NCBI RefSeq assembly: GCF_004798865.1
Contig: NW_025335568.1
Span: 54,221,162 to 54,285,161, forward strand
Length of the DNA stretch: 64,000 nucleotides
Direction of reading: 5' to 3'
Origin: Varanus komodoensis
Lineage: Eukaryota > Chordata > Lepidosauria > Squamata > Varanidae
Below are positions 56,301-64,000 of this stretch, in pieces. The translations under genes were made by a program, and so were the position numbers. The notes below the pieces were generated by a model. It was not told where the DNA came from and did not search any database. It saw nothing but the letters and a program-made list of their open reading frames with translations. How positions within the stretch are numbered: position 1 is the stretch's first letter; every line of letters starts with the position of its first letter.

Positions 56301-57345
56301 TTTCACAGCTCCCTAGTAGAGGCTTTGCCTTGAAAATGTCTCCACCCAACATATGGACATTAGGGACAGGGCTAGTGTCACTGCTTGGCTTCAATGTATT
56401 TCCCAGAGAGAGGCCCCTCAAGTCCCATCCTATGCATGATTCCCTCACAGGATGCATGCGTGAACAAGGCAATAGATACAGTAGGACAAAATCTGGACTG
56501 CTTTGGTGCCAGAAGCAGAGCAACCACCACCACGTGTGCAGGATTGGCCCCAGTCCCTGCTGGAGCTCTCGGACTACTGATGAGCACCGGCTGGGAGTCC
56601 TGGGGGAAGAGCTATATAAGAGCATGTTCTCTCCTCCAGAACTGACCTCAGCCTTGCAGCTCCTCCTGTTTGCTGTACTGCCAGCTCCTGGTTCCTGCTG
56701 TGTCTCCTGCCTTGCCATGCTGCCTCAGCAGCACAGGTCCTCCTGTTGGCTGCTGTGCCTATTCCTCTCGCCTGCATCTTGCCCTGTTGCCTCAGCAACA
56801 CAGTTTCCCCATTTGCTGTTGGGTCTGCATCTCTCCTGACTTTTCCTGCTCTTGGTTTTTGCTCCTGGTTCCTACCTTTCAATGTTGCCTTGCTGTTGTG
56901 CTTGCCTCTTGCCTATGTCCTACCTTGCCCATGTATCCTGCCTTGCCATGTTGCCACAGCAGTGGAGGTTTGTCTGTTAGCTGTGGTTCAGCTCCTCCAT
57001 CTTACCTGGCCCTTGCTGCATCTGGTTCCTGTTGTCTCGTGTATCTTGCCGTGCTGTGAATCCTGTCATGCCATGTGTCCTGTCATGCCGTGTCTCCCAC
57101 CCTGTTGCTCTGTACCTGCACCTCTGTTTGTCCTTCGGGTTCCCAGTCCTTGGCTTGTCCTGACCACACCCTTGTTCTATCCTCATGCATTCTTCTGGTT
57201 CTGGCCTGTACCATGGGTATGATCTGGACCTGGTATTAAACCTTGCCTTTGGGCTCTGTCTTTCTGGAGGTTTGGTCGCTCTGGTGCCTCTGTTGCCCTT
57301 GTCTGGTCTCTGGCCACCCATATCCTGGCCACAGACCCTGACACA
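56301..57345 (+). repeat. Pyrimidine-rich imperfect repeats with a TATA-like box
   Basis: The + strand is unusually C/T-rich from 56640 to 57300. Units such as CTGCCTCAGCAGCACAG (56719), TTGCCTCAGCAACACAG (56783) and TTGCCACAGCAGTGGAG (56951) recur, as do CTTGCCATG and CCTGGTTCC. GCTATATAAGAGC at 56610 is a TATA-like box, ATTAAA occurs near 57235 and the block ends CCCTGACACAG. The combination would fit an old terminal repeat of a retrotransposon, but the left boundary, a partner repeat and internal genes are not visible, so I only record the region. Confidence 0.35.
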
Positions 57346-57351
57346 GTACGA

Positions 57352-57406
57352 ACCCATACAGGCCTGTTCAGAAGTCAGCTCCACTAAGATCAATTGAGCT
57401 TATAAC
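57352..57406 (-). mobile_element. Short palindromic MITE-like repeat, copy 5
   Basis: CCCATACAGGCCTGTTCAGA, AGTCAGCTCCACTAAGATCA and ATTGAGCTTATAAC, same family as 4330. Confidence 0.45.
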
Positions 57407-59085
57407 CAATCTGATAATGCAAGCAGATAAGCAATCTGAAGGTGCAGGATTGTAGGCTCTGCCTCGGTGTTTGTTTGAGTGATGAGGAAGGCTGAGACAC
57501 AGGGCCAAATGCTCCGGACTTCTGTGCCATGTGCAAAGAGGGAGCTTTGGTGCAGGCAAGCTGCCTTCTCCATCAAAGGAATGGGATTGCTCTTTCAGGT
57601 AGAGATTGTCCACGTGCATATGAAGGCCCCTCAACTCAGGAAAGGCTCTTGTAGTGGGGGAACCGAATGCAAACACTCTCAAATCAAAGCTTCTGTGTCA
57701 GTCCTGTACAAGCCTGACTCACAAGAACGTCACTGGGCCGGTCTATCTAGGAAGTCTGCCCTTTCCCCTTCTTATTAATGCAGCAAGCTCTCCTGTGCAC
57801 TTCATCAAAGCAAGCTCAAAGATGACCTGATAAGAGGAGAAGCCACCAGTTCAGGTCTCAGTGTTGCTGCTTGAAAAAAGAGATAAGGCTGAGAGGAAAA
57901 CCCTTGAGTTGCTGGATTATTATTAGTCCTTTTTTGGCCAAAGAGGAAAACAAGGATGTATGCATCAGCTCATATTTACTGTCCTTAGGTAACATCATTG
58001 TCACAAACAAGAGACCATAAAGGAAACTTTCTCTCTCTGTGTGTACGTATGTATCATTGGGCTGATCAAACATTTCTCTTAACATGGATAAAACAGTTCT
58101 CATAATACTGATACACCTGTAAGTGGAGGTCCTAAATAAGCTCTAGAGCAAGGCTGTGGAGGCCCAACCCAGTTGGTGCTCCAGAATTCCCAGTTGCTCT
58201 TCCCCTTAGTTGTCAAACCCACAATGATTGAGGAGTTTTTTGGGGTTGTGTTATTTGTTCCCTGTTCTCAAAAGTTGAAACGTCTCACCTAAGGCTTCGT
58301 TACCGGCAGGAAAAGCTGGAGCCTGCAGGCATTTTTGGAGATGCTACTCACCATGGGAACATGGCCTCTGCCAACCTCTCTGAATTGGAACTAGCAGGGA
58401 AATAGGGCTTTGAAAGCCTCATCTTGATTTTTAAGTGCACTCCATTGGCTGTTTTCAGTGTTGTTTTGGATAAATAATTAAATAATGTTACCTTATTTGA
58501 CCGTCTATTTCCACCAGGAGATTACAAGGAGCATAAGGATGGAGGGAAGCCAGGTGTCAGCAAATCCAGCAAATTCAGTTACTGAAAATAGAATCTGTCA
58601 GGGCACACGCTGCATAAGATGCCTCAGCCCATCCACTCTAGGTCAGCATAACAAAAGCCCTGGCCTACAAACATCAAACCCTCAAGGGGTTTTATTTATG
58701 TCCCTGTTGGGTGTAGCGTTTTGATCCTCTTCTTGGCAACCAAAAGAGGCTAAGAGGACCTGAAGTTGAGTGCCTTTTGTACCTCCAAATGTCTGGAGTC
58801 CAAAAGTACTTCACAGGTCTACTGTTGTGCAGATTTGGGGTCACTTTATGTCCCAGACATGTTTTTTAGGAGGAAAGGTTTATAGGAAGAAATGTGTAAA
58901 AGGCAAGTGGCTAAAATTTGCAGGCACTATTTACTACTCTAAAAGTGACAATGTCCTTGAAGGATTAGATAGTAGGTCAATATGTGTAAATGGCACAACA
59001 AAACATGAGCCTGGGGTGAGGAAGTCATCCCAGGATACACGGTATGTTTCGTTACTTATTTGTACTTGTTCTTTGTACAGGCTTC
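57407..59085. other. No feature recognised
   Basis: Unclassified. Open frames at 57479-57778 and 58770-59150 (+) lack any family resemblance. Confidence 0.3.
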
Positions 59086-59087
59086 TG

Positions 59088-59478
59088 TATTTATTTACTT
59101 TTGAATTTGTATGCCACCCACTGATCCAGATGGATTCTCTAGGAGGTTAACAGTAAAATACTAAAACAATAAAACCAATTAAAGTCACACACACATATCA
59201 TAGTTATACCCGTAAGCAATAACAAATTTAAGACTGTTGAAAATATTCAGAAAAAAGGAATGTCTTCACTGGGCACTGAAATGAAAATGAGGTTGGCATC
59301 AGACGAATTTCTTTGGGAAGTCTGTTCCATAGTTGAGGGGCTGTCACTATTTACCATCCACTTTATCTCCTTAAGATAAGGCTCATTTAGAAGGACCTCC
59401 TGCCAAGATCTTACTGGAAGGTAGGTGTGCAGGAGGAGCAGAGCCCTTCGGGTAGCCAGGTTCTTCAGATAGCCATTT
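59088..59478 (-). mobile_element. CR1/L2-group LINE, 3' remnant
   Basis: GAATTTGTATGCCACCCACT and GATTCTCTAGGAGGTTAACA at the low end are an inverted LINE 3' terminus. TTTGGGAAGTCTGTTCCATA, AGTTGAGGGGCTGTCACTAT and GGTAGCCAGGTTCTTCAGAT match the order of phrases in 55190-55410 (GCGCATTCCATAGATGG, CTTTAGATAACCAGGTCCC). No open frame remains. Confidence 0.6.
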
Positions 59479-59479
59479 C

Positions 59480-60900
59480 ACTAGAATATGTCAGTGAAAG
59501 CAGGTCGTGCTTGTCTGCATTCTTGAGTTACTTAATATGAACAGAGGTGGCAACAGCTTTGTAGGGCTAGAGCCCAGAATCCCTAGGACACCATCTTCCA
59601 GAGCTGTCCCTGAGCACTTGCTGAAATAAAAGCAGAGGAAGGCTAATGATCTCGGTAGCCTCTGATCCCCCTTGCCTAGCTAGCCTTTTGCCCACATGCC
59701 CTTCACCTTTTGCTGCCTGCTCATTTGAATCGTCCCACCTGAGGTTTTCCCCCAGAAATTAAATGCCCGGCTTCCCTCCCCCTGTCCATACATCCATTGT
59801 GACAAATAGGGGTGCCCTTAGAGGACAGCACCCTTCAAAGATGCACACATGGATTTCAGAGTCTGTGCAAATCAGCACACACAAATTTATGCATTTTTTC
59901 TTCTCCTGGGAGGCCTGGATCTTTCCAGTGCCAACCCCCACTTCTGTATATGAATCATTCATCAAAGCTGCAGGCAAGAGGAAGGACAGATCAATCTGTT
60001 GCATTCACCGTCTCCTGAATTAACATTGTCAGAAGAGCTGGTGATGCTGGCTACTTTGGATTTTGCATAGCATGTACTTTGCATTTCAGTGTGAATTTAC
60101 AAAATTTGCCCTTCATGAACCAGGATGCATTGCTACAGGGCAATATCCAAGTGTATCATTCTGTTAGTATAAATGATGCCATGCTAACAGAAACTGGCTT
60201 CTGGACTATGCACAAGAGGGAAAATCCAACTAAAGTTACATTTGTGCAGACATGGCTGTGTGAGTGGTTGTGAATTGTGCTTATGCAACCCCTCATGAAA
60301 ACCATGGTGCAGAAAGCTAAAACTATTGTGCACAGAAGCATAATGCACACCTTACTTCACAAGTGTACTTGCACAAACAGGGCTTGCAAAACTGGCTGCA
60401 CAGGCATCCATCATGGGTAACTGCTTGTGAAATGCAAAAATTCAGCTGAGCTGTACTGGAACTGAGTTGCAGATGGATACTACTGGATGCTACCTTTAAT
60501 GATACTCACACTTTTCCAGGTGTTGTGCTGCAATTTACAAGTAAAAATGTTCACAAAAATCCATATGATGGGAAGTACGAACAAATATGGATATATTAGT
60601 GGAAGGGGCACACCAGAATGGATTCTATTAGCAGGAAATGCTTGCAAAAGGAAAAGGATTGTATGTGCGGAAAAGTGCATCCAAAAATGCACATATTGGG
60701 TAAGATGTAGATGAAACCACATACAAATTTTCATGTGGAGTTAAAAAACAATAACAATGCATTCAGAAATGGGTTGGAATTGACTTAATGCTAGAAAACT
60801 GCCAGTTCAGAACATATGTAAGTTAGGGGGTTTTTACCCCCAGCCAGTGTGAATTGCTTTACATTTGCTTCCAGTGCATTTGCCATTTTGACACCCTCCT
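59480..60900. other. No feature recognised
   Basis: Unclassified AT-rich sequence with several dispersed TGCA-containing short repeats and no identifiable element. Confidence 0.3.
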
Positions 60901-60903
60901 CCA

Positions 60904-60948
60904 CCCCCCCCCCCCCCCCCCCCCCCCCCCCCACCCCACCCCACCCCC
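60904..60948 (+). repeat. C29 homopolymer and CCCCA repeats
   Basis: 29 consecutive C at 60904-60932, then ACCCC units to 60948. The G-rich minus strand could form G-quadruplexes, and the run length is likely to be unreliable in the assembly. Confidence 0.95.
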
Positions 60949-60949
60949 A

Positions 60950-63030
60950 GCTCTTTGCCTGGTGAGAACAGTTTGTAATGAATCGGGCTGCAAACCCAAA
61001 CTGCAAACTCTTTGGAATCAGACATTTAGCGAAAGCCAAGTATTCCAACCAATGCCTACAGAAGAAATCCTAACATCCTGATCCCATTAAGTGTACCACA
61101 CTACAATACTTTGGATAGTATTGTACTATGACCATTTAAAAACCTCTAACATGCAATCAACATTTTCCACTTCACTTGCCAAAGAACTGCCACGTCCTTT
61201 GATCTGAGTGAGTGGAATTCAATGAGTTGTCAAACAGGAGACATTGTGGAATCATATATTCATGCAAACTTTATTCTGTTGAGTATCACCATATATCTCT
61301 GTCATACTTCTGAAAACCAGAACTTCTGGCTTCTTTCTGGGAAGCCATATGCCATCCCTTGCTTTGACATTTGAACCACAAGTAGTGTAAGAGCATCCAT
61401 TCTGGGGCAAACCAATGACTTATCTAATCTAGAATTTTGTGCCTTATGACTATGAAGGCCAAACATGTCTCTTAAAGCATACAGAGCAATAAAAGAGTAG
61501 GGAACAATATAGTTTGGTGGAAGGTACAGTAATAATACATCAACTGTGGGCAGAACTGATGGAGAAGATTGAGTTCTCATACAACTCCATGATGACTTTC
61601 CACTGTTTTAGCAATAGCAGATCATGGGAATGGGGTGGAGGGAAGGCAGAACATTCTGGCCTTAGTGATATGATCAGTATGGTAGGAGAGAATAAACAAG
61701 TAGGATTTTAGAAGTGGTTGTTGATGTTCTCAGGACCAGAGTATTCTGTCTGATGCAGAGCAACAAATCCCATCCTGCTGTCAAGATGTATAAACCCAAG
61801 GCCTGCCAAGTTATTTTGGCATCTGGAGCAGAAAGTCCCACAAGCACATCTCATAAAAGAGCCAAGCCATGGGTTGGGAAGTTGGCTTGTTAGGCTAACT
61901 AGAGTTTGTTTAAAACCACAATATCTGGTTCATACCAAAGGCTAAGCCAAGATTCTTTAAAATCGAAATCAAACTCTTCTGAAGTTCTCCCAGCTGTGGA
62001 AGAGAGGGATACAAAATCTCCACTCTTTGCCCAGACTTCTGGCTCTCCCGCATAGTACTAAAGCATGGTTTAACATTATGTGTGAACCAACCCAAGTGTG
62101 GGAATAAATGATGACTGGAAAGTAGTAAAAGAATGCATTTGTGTAGGTGCCAAAGAGTAATATGTTTATTTCCAGCCCAACACATTCAGAAACTGTAGCT
62201 CCTTCATCAGGGACAAATTGCAGAGGCAGATTCAGCCGGTTTCCTAAGGTGTGTTTATCCTTCATACAAGGGCCCAAACGTGGGGATAATAATGGCTTTT
62301 GTGACAAGAGGATTTTTTCAATGTTCTATGTGGCCTTGGGCATTTCTAATGACAGAAAGGTTGTGTGGAAAAATGTCTAAAAATGCATAAATCACAAAAA
62401 GTTTGCTGTTTCATTTTTAAGCAACCCAAAGCCGTCATTAGATGTGACAGAAACAATTTGAACACAACTCAAGCGAAACATATGGTACTTGTATGGTCTT
62501 GTTCTCATGAAGTGTTTGATTTCTCAGCCGCTTTGCAGTCTTTTTGACAAGCAAAGCTCAGATTGTACTGCTGAAAAGAAATTTGAGGCGGGAAGCTGTT
62601 TAGAGACCTTTTGCATGGTTCCCATTGTAAACGAAAGCCACTTCCTGAGGAGAGTCTGTCCAAAGAAAAACAACCCGCTGGAGTCTCCCACTTGAGTAAA
62701 TGGCAGAACATCTGAAGAAAAGAGGGAGAGAGGCAGAGTGGAAAATCCCTAACGAGAGACGAGGACGGACTCTGTAGAGCAGAAAAATTGACAAGACCAC
62801 ATTCGCTTTAATAGAGTGTGGGCTAGGATTAGCTATGCCCCAACTAAGCATTCCTCCCAATTGTTTAATTGCACTGGGTTTGATCCAAACCTGGGCATAT
62901 TTAGAAGAAAGCCACTAAAATCGTTGGGGCTAAGTTAGTTCAATGTCTCTACTCTAATTAAGACTAATTCTGGATTCAACACATAAGGAATCTTTCTGTA
63001 AGGGCATATACAATGTCATTGAATTATTAG
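60950..63030. other. No confident feature
   Basis: Unclassified. 61890-62100 (GTTTAAAACCACAATATCTG, AAGCATGGTTTAACATTATG, TGTGAACCAACCC) may be an old hAT-like repeat related to 36010 and 47755. Confidence 0.3.
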
Positions 63031-63035
63031 TTGCT

Positions 63036-63185
63036 ATTATGACATTACGATGTTATTGTTATTGTTATTACATTGCTTTTATATCCCACCCTTTTTTTCT
63101 TGTGCGAAACTGAAGACAGAGTACACAGCTCCATTTCATCCTCGCAACCATGGCAAGCAGGTTACAGTGAGTCCATGACTGTTTA
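63036..63185 (-). mobile_element. Possible inverted tRNA-SINE remnant
   Basis: ATTACATTGCTTTTATATCC, CACCCTTTTTTTC, then TCCATTTCATCCTCGCAACC and ATGGCAAGCAGGTTACAGTG retain the order of the inverted 3245 family tail and body ('tatatcccacctttt...tcctcacaacaaccctgtgaggtaggtta'). The head is lost. Confidence 0.4.
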
Positions 63186-63186
63186 T

Positions 63187-63690
63187 CTTAGCACTCCAGA
63201 TGATGTAGGTGGATGCTATTTACTGATGAGCTTCCTGCAAGTAGCTAGCTGGCAACTGGGAGAACAACTTTCAGGACCAGCTGGACCTTGGATCTGATCC
63301 AATACAGTTCTTATGTCCCAGGGCCCTAATTTTCTCTTACATTTAATTCAAGGAATTCAGGCTGATGCTGCTCTGGTTTCTTCCCCAAACGCATTTTATT
63401 CTCCCAGCCACCATGCAAAAAGTTGAGATCCAAAAGCACTCATCCTGATATGGGATAGCTGAGCATGTGCAGTAGAAGGAGAAATGTCCCACCTATCAAA
63501 GGCTTGGGGTGGGCAACGACAATAACAAGAGAAATAATGCCAATTTGCAGGTGGAGGCTTACTGGCATGCAGGTGAAAATGTATATTCTTTTATATATTT
63601 ATGATCTTCAAGATATAAGATTAAGGCCACCCCTCACAAGTATCTACCCCAACCATATTCTTTGATTCACAACCAAAAACTTAATTCTTA
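63187..63690. other. No feature recognised
   Basis: No exon or repeat that I can support. GGACCTTGGATCTGATCCAA, then ACAGTTCTTATGTCCC, at 63287-63319 may be a LINE 3' end trace. Confidence 0.3.
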
Positions 63691-63698
63691 ATGTCAAC

Positions 63699-63726
63699 AT
63701 TCATTCATTCATTCATTCATTCATTT
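63699..63726 (+). repeat. (ATTC)7 microsatellite
   Basis: Seven copies of ATTC. Confidence 0.95.
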
Positions 63727-64000
63727 TAAGGCAGTCTAAGCTGCTGCCATCACCTAAGCCTTTGAAGACCAGGATGCGGACCTAATCTAACACCAAGGAG
63801 GCTGGTAATCACGAACACTCATCCTTTTGGACAGAGGACCACCAGCTATTATTATTTCCATTCCATCTGGATTCAGCTTATTTTGCTTTGCTGAGTTATA
63901 GCTCATAATTTTGAAGAGTAGAAAATAATAAACGGAGGAGAAAAAGAACTGGCACTCGATAGGAAGGTGTTCTGCCAAAGGTGTTTTGTGTGTGTGTAGA
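63727..64000. other. No feature recognised
   Basis: Right edge of the window. A short GT run begins at 63984. Confidence 0.3.

Noticed and set aside
56170-56718. 182-codon minus-strand frame and 158-169-codon + strand frames (56330-57222)
   Set aside because: They overlap in several frames over the C/T-rich repeat block; composition bias explains the lack of stops.
63699-63726. ATTC repeats as a CRISPR-like array
   Set aside because: A pure tetranucleotide microsatellite without spacers, in vertebrate DNA.

Overview
This is vertebrate nuclear DNA with no recognisable host protein-coding gene. I read it as an intergenic or deep intronic stretch of a squamate reptile (lizard or snake). The reasons are the mixture of repeats rather than any gene: CR1 and CR1/L2-group LINE 3' ends, RTE/Bov-B-like fragments, L1 elements, tRNA-headed SINEs with a LINE-like tail, hAT-like and Tc1/mariner-like miniature elements, and abundant simple repeats. 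The squamate assignment is inference; no exon anchors it.

Layout. 1-0.6 kb: a mostly open + strand frame with two hydrophobic stretches, unassigned and cut by the window edge. 1-9.4 kb: a hAT-like MITE, tRNA SINEs, a CR1-like 3' end, CR1/L2 remnants (one split by a Bov-B-like fragment) and a clear CR1 3' end finishing near 9.4 kb. 10-23 kb: three more minus-strand copies and one plus-strand copy of a CR1-like LINE 3' end, several SINEs including one whose head resembles 5S rRNA, a CR1/L2 element split by a SINE, and microsatellites. 25.1-28.3 kb: the largest element, a 5'-truncated L1 of about 3.15 kb in a 15-bp target-site duplication, with a broken ORF2. 28.6-33.5 kb: two inverted copies of one non-autonomous Tc1/mariner-like family with GC-rich minisatellite-like interiors, the second nested in an older terminal-inverted-repeat element; a SINE with a tRNA-Gly(GCC)-like head lies between them. 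35.1-35.85 kb: a second short L1 end, also with a target duplication. 36-55 kb: mostly unassigned AT-rich sequence with a CR1 remnant, a Bov-B-like fragment, a SINE and microsatellites. 55-56.2 kb: a minus-strand CR1/L2-group LINE crossing a 100-N gap; 149 bp are repeated on both sides of the gap, which points to a mis-joined assembly. 56.3-57.35 kb: a pyrimidine-rich region with a TATA-like box. 57-64 kb: a CR1/L2 remnant, a C29 tract and low-information sequence.

Nothing here forms an operon or pathway. The organisation is a record of successive transposon insertions, several nested so that relative age can be read. I found no convincing new biological system. The most unusual items are the 5S-like SINE, the tRNA-Gly-headed SINE, the hairpin- and minisatellite-bearing mariner-like family, and the faulty duplication at the assembly gap. 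Family names rest on recognition of motifs, not on a database search.
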